A stretch of 64,000 bases of DNA. Origin: Sanguinoderma infundibulare (taxonomy: Eukaryota; Basidiomycota; Agaricomycetes; Polyporales; Polyporaceae). The notes under the pieces are model-generated. The model was not told the DNA's origin. It made no database searches and was given only the letters and a program-made list of their open reading frames with translations. The stretch is from assembly GCA_032821775.1 (NCBI GenBank), contig JAVLRN010000009.1:2170001-2234000 (forward strand). The letters run 5' to 3'. Positions 10,701 to 22,794 of this stretch are shown piece by piece. The translations under genes and the position numbers were made by a program. Every line of letters begins with the position of its first letter. Positions within the stretch are counted from its first letter, which is position 1.

Positions 10701-13700
10701 CCGGCGACGACTCGGGCGTGCCCTCGCTCTCCCCGGCCGGCGTCACGCTCCGTTGCGATACGTCCACGCGCAGGTCGTTCGGCCGCCTCTGCTGGTGCTG
10801 GTGCTGTTGTTGAAGCTGCTTTGGGGGGAGCGAAGGCGGCAGGTCGTGGTCCTCGCTCGACCGGCTCCCGTTCTCGAGCTCGCTCTCCTCCGTGTCCGTC
10901 CCGCTCTCGATCCCGTGTGGCACGTCGACAAAATGCGACGGCGACGGCGGCACAGAGCTCCCGCTCCCCCTCTTCCGCTCCGGGCTGCTCCTTTCGTCCC
11001 AGTACTGCGACTGCCCGCGGAGGTTCAGGTCGGGCGGGCGCCGCGCATCGTCGGGGCTTCGGATCGGGCTCCGATGGAGCACGAGGTTGGACGGGGACTC
11101 GGCCTCGAGCGCCTCGAACGAGGACGGGATCGCGAGACTGGTAGACCGTGGGGGCATCCGGTCGATGTTGAGGGTTGGGCGGGGTTGCGGGGCGCGCGTG
11201 GACGTCGCGGTGTCGGGTAAGTAGGCGCTCGAAGACGCAGAGCGCGGCCGGGCTGTGGAGGCACGGCCCACGTCGTTGTCGTATGGACTCCGGCTGCGGC
11301 CGTTGGGCGGGGAAATGGGCGACTCTTGGTAGTCGCTGTCGCTGGGGTTCGAATTGGCGTAAGAGTTGAAGTAGTCCTGAAGAGGCGAATGAGGACGCGG
11401 AGAATCCCGTCCACGGACGCTGGAAGACGTGGTAGTAGAGGAATACGAGCGGCCGTAGTCTGTCGGGGCGCTGTTCTGGTTCTGGCTTGCGTTTGTGTTC
11501 AGCGACGCGCTGCTCGCGACCTGGCGGAGCACGTTGAGCGGGCGGATCCCGGCGTCGAAGCTCTTGCGCTTGCTGAGGATGCCGTTCGCGTCGCTTGGCA
11601 CAGAGAGCGTCTGCATGGTCGTGTTGGTCGAAGTCGGGGAGCGGAAGTGGTCGATGGGCGAGCTGGTAGTAGAGCTGCCGGCAGTGGAGGGGCGTCCGGC
11701 GTTAGGGTTGACACGGTTCACGGAGGGTGAGGAAGGGAGCCCAATGAACATCCCCGAGTGCCGCTTCGATAGAGGTCCAGAAGGCCTGTCTAATGGCGAT
11801 CCCAGAAGGCCCTGTGATGGCGACGGCGAAGCGGCGGCAGCGGCAGCGGCCAGCTCTTGCTGACGATGTTGTGCCTCAGTAGCCACAACGTTGGGCAACA
11901 TGGAACTCCGCTTCGGCCCTGCCCCTGCTGAAGAAGGGCCGGACGAGTGGCTGTCCACCGACTCGGGCCCACGATACTGAGGTGCGTCGGGAGATAACGC
12001 CTCAGCAGAGTTGGGTCGTGAGTGCGGCCGTCCTTGTTCGTAGTTACCCTACATAGACAGGCCGCCAACTGAGTCTCTAGCTCACTCTGAACACAGATGG
12101 ACACAACGCAAATGAACGTACCCCATTCATAGGCCGACCGTTCTGACCGTCTCGCGGGTCACCCTGCCTACCGTTCGTGTTCCCGCTCCCGTTCTGAGCA
12201 CCATTTGCCGCCATCTGCTGTTGCTGTGGTTGTTGTTGCTGCTGTTGTTGCTGTAGCTGTGCCAAACGCTCCCGCTCCCGCTCCTTCTCCCGCTCCCGCT
12301 CCTTCTCCCGCTCCCTCTCCTGCTTCCTCGCCTGATGCCGTCTACTCCGAGCCACACGTTCGTTGTGGCAGTTCATGCAATAGATCCCCTGGCTCGTCTT
12401 CGCGAACACGAGCTCGTCGATCCGGTTCTTGCACACCTTGCACTTGAAGCAGTGGGCGTGGTACGAGTCGTCCCCGGTCATTATCGCCTCGTCGAGGATC
12501 GGCTGCTTGCAGACGTTGCAGCTGTATGAGCAGTTCGCGCAGATCGGGGAGCCGTCCGAGAGCAGGAGCAGGTTCGTGTCCGCCGTCACTTGGTTGCCAC
12601 ATTTTGCGCATTTGAAGCAGTCGACGTGGAAGAAGGATTGTCTAGGGAACGGGATCATCGAGGTCAGCCAAGAGCGCATGACGGGAGATAAAATGACGTT
12701 GAGAAGGCAAGATGATAAGCCAAGAACGCCCAAGGACGGAGATCGAAGGTTTTCGGAAAGACGTAGGGCGCGCTGCGTAGGGCGACTCGCGCCAGGGACC
12801 AAGACCAGAGCGCGTTGGACGTTTCCGGACGAGATATAAGCGCTCCGACCACAAGCTGCACAAAACCTGTCGCAGGACAATGGGTTTGTACGCAAAGCCC
12901 GACTTCTGCGGGAAGCGATTGCCAAAGCGGACCGCCACAGTCAAACTTGCACAACAAGCTGTTGCGGCGCACCAGGCACAGAAGGCTGCCGACGAGGTAG
13001 AGACGGATGGAATGACAAAGGATGGATGGAGAATGATACCCGTGTGACAGGCGAGAAAAGACAGGCATGGGGAATCAAGCGGACGTCGATCGTGCATCCG
13101 TCCGGTGTGGACGGATGAAGGCAAACGTTACCAGGCGTTCGCGGCATGGTTGCGGAGGCCCGCATGCCGTCATTGCGTCACTCAAAGTAATGGAGCATGC
13201 GTCGCGCTGTAATAGCAAGTGCGCGCTCGACAGGTCGCTATTCCTGGATACGTTAGTGGCCTGAGTCTACAGGAACCCAGATACAGGTCCGTGTGGGGGT
13301 GCCAGCTCGTATAGCATCGCGTTTCAAATGTTCAAAGTGAATAAGTAAGTCTCAGGGTACCACCGGCACTGCCGGCTTATGAAGATGTGCAGAATTGCCG
13401 GTGCGGAGCGCGGTTACTTGAAGTTAACGAAACGAAGACGCGCTGGTACGTTTATATCATACCAGCGCGATGAAGGAGGGTGAAGCCCAACTGCAGCGCG
13501 CTGGCTGATCATCCGAATTCCGCAAATGCTCGTGGCCAGAACTTGCCGAAGGGCCCTACCCTATAATAAGTAAGGCCAAGCGTGTGTCGTCCGGAGCAAA
13601 GTCGGGTTATAGGCGCACATTGCACCGACCGTCCACCTAGATTTAACACGCATGACGTGATTGAATGCGCCTAACCACAGCCCGCTGCAGCGGTCCGATG

Positions 13701-14797
13701 GTACACGTATGAGTACCACGACAAGCGACAAGATAGCGGAAGGCGCGGACTGCGGGATACCAATGGGCATCCAGCTATTCTCTGTCTGCATTGGCCACAG
13801 CCCCCTCGCTGATGTCTTTGACGTGACCTCTGCGCGTCGACGGCTGGCGCATCTCACGACCGGACACTCGAGCAACACATCCTCGCCGGTGCAGAACCCA
13901 AACGCGCGATATTAGGACCGAGCGTCGCGCCGGATGTCGGACGGGGGCAAAAGGATCATGACAACCGTCAACACGAGGAATCGCCAGACAAGTCGGCGGA
14001 CGAACCAAATGGCCATGCGCTGCCGAGACTCCCGCGCTTGGCGCTGCGTATCGAACGTTTGCCGACGACGATGGCAAGCGCGAGCGCAACGCAGGTCCTT
14101 CGCCCGGCGACGTGCAGGAGCCGTTCATAGAACTCGAGAAGAAGGAAGGCGCGTCTCCACGTCGTTTGCATGGAAGTAAGAATGTCAAGATGAGGGAAAC
14201 AAGTGACTGATGCGGGAGCAATGGGTCTGATGGTCGAAAACGCTTTTAGTCTGACGGGTCCGAACCAGTAACGACACAGCGTGGAAGACAGCTTGAAAGA
14301 TAGCGTGTCCACGAAGTGCACGTTGCTGATCTGTGCTCGCCATTGCGAACAAAGAAGCAGGAAGGGGGATGATGGACAGAAGACGGCGCAGGCATTCGGA
14401 GACAAGCGACAATCCCCCCGACAGATATCAGGGCAACGTCAAACAAGCGGGCGTCCGACAGGCAAGGCACGTCCCAGGGAGGGACGGGGAGGTTGTACGC
14501 GGGACCCGAGGAGGGGAATGGGGCTGGTGCGGATGGTGACCCGAGTGGCCGACGCCAAGAGGAAGAGTAGAAAGCGGGGAGGGACACGAAGCATGGAACA
14601 AAACGAAGGAAATGAAATGAAGTGCAGGGACGTGTTACGCACCCGAACGCGACGACCACTCCCCCATTCTCATCTACGACCGACCTCTTGCATCCCGGGC
14701 AAATCCTGTCCTCGGTGAGCAGCGTTTGAGTCGGCTGAGCGTCCGCAGTGAGGTAGTCGGCCACGGGGCCTGGTTGGGGCGGTAAGGCCGCAAGCAT
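7784..14797 (-). CDS. Rho GTPase-activating protein with two LIM domains and a C1 domain, about 1463 aa
   Basis: Ten exons: 14643-14797, 12122-12641, 10012-12048, 9594-9886, 8866-9512, 8776-8669, 8610-8494, 8431-8104, 8036-7975, 7908-7784. LIM1 spans about residues 33-89 (CPGC...HVDCFKCAKC...CANC) and LIM2 about 93-143 (CNVC...HAHCFKCKVC...CMNC). A Glu/Arg-rich coiled region and a poly-Gln run follow, then some 650 disordered Ser/Pro residues, coiled coil, a C1 zinc domain (about 1190-1236, CDHCGDKMWGSQLRC...HTRC), and a RhoGAP domain (from about 1253) with the arginine-finger segment EGIYRKTGG. This resembles Rga1-type regulators that switch off Cdc42/Rho at polarity sites. C1 domains often bind diacylglycerol at membranes. 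The 2,001 bp intron within LIM1 is far longer than its neighbours. Confidence 0.9.
13439..13469. repeat. perfect 10 bp hairpin inside the long RhoGAP intron
   Basis: CGCGCTGGTA and its exact reverse complement TACCAGCGCG enclose an 11-base AT-rich loop. It sits in the middle of the 2 kb intron of the RhoGAP gene. Function is unknown; it could be chance, a footprint of a small mobile element, or an RNA hairpin. Confidence 0.6.
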
Positions 14798-17700
14798 CGA
14801 ATGCCAGCAGATTGGGCTACGGAGGGGAGATGCAGAGAACGCGCTGGTCTAGGAAGGATCAAGGAAGTGAAGCTGAGCCAGACGGACGTCTAGGCGAGCG
14901 AGAGGGAAGAGCAGCGGCGTCGGACGAGCAGAGAGGATCGGACGAAAGAGAGCGAGGCCAGTAGACGCGTCGTGGAGGAGGAGGGCGGGGATAAAGAGAA
15001 CGCAGGCTGTCCAGAGCCCGGGGCAGACGAGGACAGCAGCAAGAAACGGGCGGAGGACGGTCGGTGGATGAGTCTGGATGCGGACAAGTCCTCTCCTCCC
15101 ATCATCTCCCTTCCACAGCCGCCCACACGTGCTAGCGCCGATTGACTGCCTAATCCTCGCCCCGCGCTCCCTTTCCGGTCCGTCCCCGTCCCCGTCCCAC
15201 GTCAACTTGCACCGATCCCATTCCCGCCCCCACTCCACAACGCCGTCGAGACCCACCCACCGCAAGCAACGATGCGAATGCACTCCAGTTTCCTCACGTT
15301 TCCTCGCTCTCAAATCGCACGCGCGCCCAGAGATGACAGGAGGCTGATCTTATCACCGCCACACGCATATCCCCCCGAGACCCATCTGAGACTGCAACAT
15401 CAACGTATCATGCCCCGAAACAGGCCAAGCCCGGACTCCTGCCCATCGTTCGCCCCGCACTGTTGCCATGACGGTCTTTTATCGCGCTGCGCGATGGCGA
15501 TGAGCGTCCTTCCCTCCTCCTACCCTGCAGCACTGCCGTTCGGTTTGCATACTGTTGTGTGATGTGCACGCCGTCGACTCGAGGCCCTCTCCGACCGTAC
15601 CCCTGCCCTGTGTCCGCTGCGGCTGCGAAGCCACCCCGCCCCACCCAGCAACCGTACAGTAAGTATTCCCAACCGCCCCACCTAGGCACACCGCAGCCTC
15701 GGGTGAACGTTCGAACGTAATCCGTGCCAGAATGCCTGTCCCAACGTCACATATCGGGATTTTGATCGGCCACGCCGGCCGCCCATTTTGTATTTCAGGC
15801 TCGCACAAGCCCCCGCGCCCTCGCACGGATAGGCACAACTCGCCGTGTTCGGTTCAAACGACGTCATGCCCTGATCGTTCAGCTTGGCACTTTCCTCGTC
15901 GGGATGGGTGTGTACTCGAGCTCGTACTCCTCTCGAAGTCGATGTTTGCTTCACATGGACCGCAAAGTGCATCCACTGGCATTAATGTGACAGCGCGCGA
16001 TATCGATTAGACGTCGCCACCGACAAGTATTAATGCGTCCGTCCATTGATCTTCAAATCTATCTTTTCAACAGCGATCGCTTGAAGTGTCAGATAATACT
16101 AGTACTAGCTAGGTCGCCTGTTTTGATCGGACTCACGACATGCGGAAGCAAACCCGCCAATTTGCGATAACCACAAACGGATCTGAGATCCGATTTGTAA
16201 ACTCACACCAAGTTGTGCACATCCTTCGACCCACCCAGCGCGAGCGCGATGCATTTTGTCCCTAAAATAATTATGTGGTCCGATCCACCGCGCGACGATC
16301 GCCCGACCGTATATGTATCATCGCCTTACGACCGACCCAGCACCGGCGACCCGCATACGCCACCCCATCCCCGCCGATTTTACACAAACGACGCCTTCCG
16401 GAGGAATCACACCACGAACAGCACTCCGCCAGCAGAACTCAAAAATGGTCATCGCATTCGTATACATTCGTCATAAGAAATACGGCAACGGGCGTGAGGG
16501 CGAGATGGGAGAGTACTGAGTCCGAGTCCGTCACAGCAGTAGTAGCGTTAGCTAGCTAGCTAGTTTTGTGCGTACATACGTATGTATATACCGACCCGCG
16601 TCTCGTCGTCCTCGCCAGCACCAGTAGGCATGCAGATATATCAATATCAGGTCTCGCGGAGAGGATGAAGAAGAAGAAGAAGAAGAAGAAGAAGAAGAAG
16701 AAGAAGAAGAAGAAGAACAAAAAACCAAAGTCCAAGACGATGGGGGTGTCAATGGGATAGTGAATACAGAAATAGGACAGCGCGACGCCCAGCAGCAGTA
16801 AATAACGGATGGCAGCGAAGAACGGCGAGGAAGAGAAAGGGGAACAGGTCCAGGGGCGTCGATTAGGCGAACGAATAACTTCACGGACTAGGGAGGATCC
16901 GGTGTGCGCGAGTGCAAGGAAGGTGACAAGATGCGCGGTCCGACGAGTGCGGTCGGAAGCCGATCGAACCCGGAACATGGAACACGAGACCATGGGGGGA
17001 CGGGAAGGAACAACGAGCGTGGAGGCCAGCTTCCGAGCCTGAAAGAGAGTAAAACGGTCGAGTGAGCAAAGGTGGAGATCGAGGGAAGCCGCCAGGAAGA
17101 TACGAACACGAGCCGGGACCGCGATAAACAGCGCGCCAAATGCACGCAAAGGGGATAACTATAAGAGCCAGCACGACGACGGGAGAAACGGAGAGGCAAG
17201 AACGAGATTAGCAGAGAGTACGATGCGGAAGCGAACGGAAGCGAGTACGAACAGATGAACAGAGAGATGGCAGGCAAGACCTGGCCTGGCTGGATAACCT
17301 GCGTGGGGTGATTGCATGTCCGTGCTGGGGAGTGCGAGGCTGGGGAGTGTGGGATGGTTAGATGAATTCCAACATTGGTCTGGAAACGTGAGGAAGGGTT
17401 ATATCATCATGGACGTGGGCAATGGAGAATTTTTGCGATGAGAATTTGCTTGGGGAATGGGATGTGATTGGGGACGTGAGACTACGGTAGACGGGTAGGG
17501 GTAAGGGGTAGCGTGCACCATAACAAGCATTGCGGGATTGCGTGGGTATACGAAAGCTGGATGAGGAAGCGACTGCGTATGTACGGACACGAACGGAAGA
17601 GGATAACCACAAAACAAACTGGCGACGACAGACGAAGATCAGTCAGGGACGCAACGAAGACCGGAAAGATACGGGTCCATAGGCCAGAAATAGGAAAGCG

Positions 17701-17995
17701 TAGAAGGTGGGCATAGACGACTCGGGCCGGAACGAAACTGATGGGCGGGACAGCGGAGAGGGATCTGAGTGCAAATACACGGGCGACAAGCCGTGCACCT
17801 GGACTTTGCTCCTCCGGGGAAAGTGGACGGATGGGTTCATCGCATCAACGTTCGCACTGACTACGACGAGTGACATAGACAGCATGAGTGCATAGACAGA
17901 CATGGGGAAGCCAATGCAGATGCGGACGGCGAGACAGGGCCCATCTCATGAATAGCAGCCGTCCAGCGTCCCCGGCTTTACTCCCGCGCTTCGTG
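14798..17995. other. 3.2 kb intergenic region upstream of the RhoGAP gene
   Basis: No protein family is recognisable on either strand. The minus strand is pyrimidine-rich at about 14880-15060 and 16800-17280, as is common for fungal leaders and promoters. At least one acceptor-like CTCTCTTTCAG occurs, so unannotated leader exons of the RhoGAP gene are possible. It also contains a trinucleotide microsatellite and a run of GCTA units near 16548-16563. Confidence 0.5.
16667..16717 (+). repeat. (GAA)17 microsatellite
   Basis: Seventeen uninterrupted GAA units in intergenic DNA, followed by a short A-rich stretch. Read on the other strand it gives an apparent poly-Phe peptide, which is an artefact of the repeat. 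Confidence 0.97.
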
Positions 17996-19904
17996 TCATA
18001 GGCCTCCATCAAGCACGCCGCGAACGTCGTCAACCTGGGCCAGATCAGCCAGGAATGGGCACAGATCCGTCAGCTCCGTGTCATGCGGATCATTGAACCA
18101 CGACGACACTGGGACAGCGTTATTGGGGTGGAAGATATACGACGCCGGCGAGTTGTCGATAATGATGGTGTCCGAGATCGGTCGTCCCAATTGCGAGAGA
18201 TCCTGGTACACGATGAGTAAGCGTCGGTCCGGAAGCAGCACAACGAGTAAGCGACATACCTTGACGTAGTTCCCTCTATGGTTGTAACAGCTTTCTCGGA
18301 ACAGCCGGTGAGAGACTACCCGGTGCACATCCAGCTTGTCGAGCACGGGGTCGGCATACTGTCAACGTTGTCATGAATTAATTACGCCTGCCATGGCCAT
18401 ATGACATCGAAACAAACCTTGCTGAGACTTGCTGTGAAGACGACGACCTCGTAGATCTCGCCCATCTTCTTCAAGAAATTGTCGACCCCTGGTCGTTTGA
18501 TGACGTACACGTTGTGCCAGTGATACTCGATCTCGACCGGCACCACATAGTCCGCTTGTTGAATGGACTGCGTGACATAACATCAATCAATATCCAGCAT
18601 GTGATACGAAATTGACATACCTTAAAGCTACTGTGTACTAGAGTCTCGTCGAGATCGAGCACTAGGCACTTACGCCCAGCATGCTTAGGGGATATTGGGG
18701 GAAGTAATGGTCTAGGAAGACCGTCCTGGGACATGCGTGTTGGACGGCCGTCGCGGCGAATAGCACAGAGAGAGCCACTCACCGGTCCAATGGGTATCCC
18801 AGCACCACCCTGCATAATCAGCCGTTCCTCCTCGTCCTCCACCTCATCTACGGGTGTGCCCTCTTCCAAATCCTCGTCCTCCGTGAAGCTCGTCGACCCG
18901 TCGCTCTCGTCGCCCATTTCCCTCGAATTTCTCCTCGACCGGTTGTGTATGCTGTCGTCTCCCGTCGAACCGGGAGGCTGCACCGCGCCCGAAGTCACGC
19001 CCTCCGTCTCCTCCAGCGGCAGCGTTCTGGTCGGAGTAGGGGGCACGATCACGTTCGGGTCCTCGGGCTGTGGCGGGATGTCAATCGGCTGGAGGGGTGG
19101 TGGGATTTCTGCTTGAGAGGTAGACGCCTGGGCGTCATCCGGCGTCGACGGTGCTGCCGCTGCCGCCGGTTCCTGGGGTGCTGGTGGCAGCTCCTCGGCC
19201 TCCTTGGCAGCCTGCTTTTCCTTCAAGCCGTTCGCCGGTGCCCCGTTGGTTTTCGCGGGAGCGGGAGACGCCGTGACAGGCTTCTCGTCGATGTCGATGG
19301 GATGTGAGCGGGACGAGGTGCCCACGCAAGGGACGAGCACCCTCAGGAGCTTCGCGAACAGGTTGCCCTTCGGGCGGGAAGCACGGGAGCCATCTGCGGG
19401 GTCGGGGTCGGTGGTAGCAGTATGCGCGCCGTCGGAGACAGACTTGCCTGCATCCTTACGGGGCGTGCCCTTGAAGGTCTGCGTACCGGTCTGTTCGCTC
19501 TCGAGTGAGACCTTCTCTTTGCGAACGGTACCGTTCTCGTCTGTCTTGTCATTTGCAGAGGGTATGGACTCCGCAGAGCGCACGGCGGCCGGCGGCGAAG
19601 ACGAAGGGGCCTGCCCTGCGCTGTCTGCGGGTTCTGGTGGAGGTTGGGAGTGAGGTGGAGGGGGTACAGGAGTCTCGGGTTGGTCCGACGAGCTGGCGTG
19701 TCCATTGGTAACGTCTGCGTCGCCTGCGGGGCTAGTCTTTTCGCCAGAACTGCGTCGCTCTCCCTCTACAGGCTGGGCACTCTGTGGCTCTGCCGCGACT
19801 TCCTTCCCCTTCGCGGACTGCTGGCGGTGAGACGGCGGGGACGACGGGACGGCGCGGGGACATACCTGGGTAGCGGTCACATCCGGAGAGGCTGCAGTGG
19901 CCAT
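17996..19904 (-). CDS. SCP1/Psr1-type FCP-like phosphatase, about 560 aa
   Basis: Exons 18783-19904, 18621-18725, 18418-18567, 18260-18358 and 17996-18202. About 380 disordered residues (Pro, Ser, Glu-rich) precede a C-terminal HAD-type phosphatase domain. Key marks are the DxDxT active site in [35 protein letters not shown], and [10 protein letters not shown] followed by [12 protein letters not shown]. This matches the NLI-interacting-factor/SCP family; yeast Psr1/Psr2 act at the plasma membrane in salt stress, and animal SCPs dephosphorylate the RNA polymerase II tail. A basic patch with one Cys before the domain ([11 protein letters not shown]) might help membrane contact, but no N-terminal CC palmitoylation signal is seen. 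A 45 bp in-frame candidate intron (19821-19865) near the start would shorten the protein by 15 residues. Confidence 0.9.
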
Positions 19905-21324
19905 GAGGGTGGGCAGCTCTGCAGGGGGACGGGGGTATGAAGGAGAACGACGAGAGAGCTCGATGTCGACGGCGACTCGACGCGTTGCACGCTCTCTCGT
20001 GGGAACTCATATCCGCTTCCGGCGCCCTCCCTCCTCCATTGGCTCCTTCCGGGCGGTTCGGGCCCCTGTCCGCACCGGCTACACATCGCCAACACGCCGA
20101 TTGTGGTCCTTGGGCCTTGCAACACACATGCATCTAATACACACATGAAACACAGTACACGGCCATCCGTATGCACAGTCCACCCCAACCACGATTGCAC
20201 TGCAATTCTAGTCCTGAGATCAGCGGAAAGCCAATCTGACCAGGAATCGCATTCGAGAATGCCTTCCTAGTGTGGAAAGACGGCGCGTGTACGCCACGCA
20301 GTAACAGGCTAATTCGCGCAAAGCAGCTGCAGCAACCAGGCGTGTCTTCGTCTAGCATGCGGCCGGAGGATCAAGTGGACGCCAAGTAATATCCGACATT
20401 ACCAGGCAAGCCATTCAGTAGACCAACTTTGTACACCATCGGCAGCAACAACATGGGGGAGGGGCGTTGACGAAGGTAACCTCTTCCCATCCATTCTATT
20501 GTCACAGTAGCGTGTCCTGGAATAATTATATTTCGAGGACGCAAGCACAAATAAACCACCCATTGAGTGGTTCAAAACCAGAATCTGGTGATTTCTCGTC
20601 GTCTGCTGCACACACGTCCTAGACAACCTCTAGAGGAAAAATGAACGACGTGCACACCAGGTCACCAGGGGACCCTTGGAGCTCAGAGAAGAGGAGGATC
20701 CGAACCTTCTGCCGTCGATGCATCGCTCGCAAGTGTTCTTCTTGAGCTAGGCGCTGAAACACCACTACAGTTGGGATGCCGGAGATAACACCTCGAAATC
20801 CGGAGGGGCAGATACTAACCTTCGCCGGTCATCTGACGATGGGATGACATTGACCATCGACGGATTCCCGACGGTAGGGCTGAAATAAGGAAACCTCAGC
20901 CTGATCGGCAATAAGTGGGTCCTCACTGACACATCAATTTTTATGAAGAAGTCGGCACGGCAGACGGGGCACGAACGGCGTCGGGATGGGATGGTGAACC
21001 TGCAAGATCCGACGTATTACGCAGGCGCGAGGGAATTGCAAACCATGGTTTGTCATCCCAGGGGAGAGCGTGGAAAGTCCAGTGCAGAAGACTGAGTCGC
21101 AGTCGGGCATTACCTCGATTCTGTCGGTCTGAGCATCCTTCCGGACGCGGCTGCTGTTGCGAACGTCTGCGGCAGCAGCGGGAGAAGCGTCGAGAGCGGG
21201 AGCTGGTGAGCCTGAGGATGGGAGACGGTCACGTGTGACGGGGGGTTGGAGAATGAATGAACTCCGCCACGCGAGGATTTCTTACTAATACACTCGACGA
21301 TTGCCTACCGTCCGCATATTGCCC
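19905..21324. other. intergenic, divergent promoters of phosphatase and bZIP genes
   Basis: No gene is recognised in 1.4 kb. A strong branch-site-like TACTAATAC at about 21284-21292, followed by TTAG at 21327-21330, raises the possibility that the bZIP gene has an upstream leader exon and that its true start differs from the one given. Confidence 0.45.
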
Positions 21325-22346
21325 ATGTTAGGTCACCCACCCCCCGCCTACCAGCAGCCCCCGCCCCAACAGCAGCAGCAACAGCAGCCGCAGTCCCCTG
21401 CTCAGCCCTCGACTGCCGACCCGAATGCCCTCCACCACTCCCCGCTTCAGCCCCAACCACCCGGCACGTTTCAGACCCTCCGTCTCCGCGACGACCCCCC
21501 CTCCGTGACCCAGGCGGCCCCCCGCGCATCAAGGAAGCGCAAGTCGCCCGCGACAGCCCCGACAGACACCGCGCCTCTTCCCCCGCCCGGGCCACCAAAT
21601 CCAGCCACGATGCAGCCGCCCCCGCCGCCCGGCACAATCCAACCGCATGCGCTCCCTCCCCCGCACACGCTCATCCACCCTCCCCCGCACATGGCCGGCC
21701 ATCCAATGGGCCATCCGTACCCGTACCCACCCCCGCCAGCGGACTTCACCCCGGGAGGCATGCCACCACCTCCACATCCTGGGCCGCCGCCTCCCGGACA
21801 CCCCGGAGGCCCGCCTCTCCAACCGCAGCCGGAGCAGGCCCAGTCGCGCAACACGGCTTCCGGGCGGACGCTCAGCCAGAGCAAACGAGCAGAGCAGAAC
21901 AGGAAAGCCCAGCGCGCGTTCCGAGAGCGACGAGATCAGTGCGTAATTAAAGCCCGTACCCGACGTGTCCTCTCTGCTGATCACAAGCCAATCCGCGCAC
22001 CCCGCCCGTTGCTTTGCGACGTTCTGCCAGGCACGTAAAATCGCTCGAATCGCGCTCTCAGCTGCTCGACTCGGCGCTCGCGTCCGCGGACGAGGCGAAC
22101 CGTCGGTGGGAAGAGTGCCGGACGATCGTCGATCAGCTCCGGATCGAGAACGCGACGTTGCGGGCGGCCCTCCAGGCGACCCAGGCCCAGCTCATGGCCG
22201 TCAACCCGAATGCGAACGTGCCCATGCCCGACTCCGCTGCGGTGGTGAACGGCGCGCCGCCAACGTTGGAGCCCTCGGCCGGGAATGATGTTGAGAAGAA
22301 GGACGAACATGCTCCGGCTGGAGAAGAGGGGCAGGAGAAGAAATGA
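21325..22346 (+). CDS. bZIP transcription factor, Yap/AP-1-like, about 309 aa
   Basis: Two exons (21325-21938, 22031-22346) join within the bZIP domain. The first 180 residues are a proline- and glutamine-rich, probably activating region. The basic region reads KRAEQNRKAQRAFRERRDQ, the AP-1/Yap-type signature (N-x-x-A-Q-R-A-F-R-E-R), and continues into a leucine-zipper-like heptad (HVKSLESRSQLLDSALASAD). Such factors bind TTAC-type half-sites and often control oxidative or metabolic stress genes. No C-terminal cysteine-rich domain of the Yap1 type is present, so redox control like that of Yap1 is not expected. The start is uncertain because of a possible upstream exon. Confidence 0.85.
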
Positions 22347-22794
22347 TGCGGACAGAGGCACCCCCCCCCTTTCCGTTTGGGCGTACGTTCAAAATCTCCC
22401 GTTCTTGGTCTTCGCGTTGCTGCTTTTGTAGAGCAATGTGTGGGATGGATGTCTTCTTGCGCGTGGGCAACACCCGGCTTCTCTTATGGTACTGTAATTC
22501 TCGTATGACGATGTGAATTCGCTTGCTTTCTGTAGTTACCAATTGTACCATTACTTTTTATGCAGCTCTCGGGTTTTGATGGTCTCGTCATGGTGGATGT
22601 CGGCGAGCACAAGTTCAACACGGCGAACCAACGGAGAACTTTCAATTGCCGACCGGGGATCCGGAAGGCAGATTGTTCCGCGTTGAGGCGCTGGTATGTC
22701 CGGCGTCCTTTCACTGTCAGGGTGGCTGTAGCCTGCTGGGGGAACTGGCGGTAACTAGTACTCCTCTGACGATCTACTTGCTTCGCGACGCGGT
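22347..22794. other. intergenic between bZIP and dehydratase genes
   Basis: 448 bp holding the 3' region of the bZIP gene and the promoter of the next gene. No further feature is seen. Confidence 0.5.

Noticed and set aside
10111..11220. Long plus-strand open frame opposite the RhoGAP
   Set aside because: It is an antisense shadow of the Ser/Pro-rich exon on the minus strand. The Arg-rich translation has no domain, and the minus-strand frame has consistent splicing and family motifs.
14246..14797. Read-through reading of the first RhoGAP exon as a separate 183-aa protein
   Set aside because: After VVVAFG the sequence loses all LIM character, while splicing at GTGCGT joins exactly to the second half of the zinc finger.
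16552..17149. Minus-strand frame with a poly-Phe run and membrane-like stretches
   Set aside because: The hydrophobic look comes from the GAA repeat and pyrimidine-rich DNA. No family match or coherent gene model.
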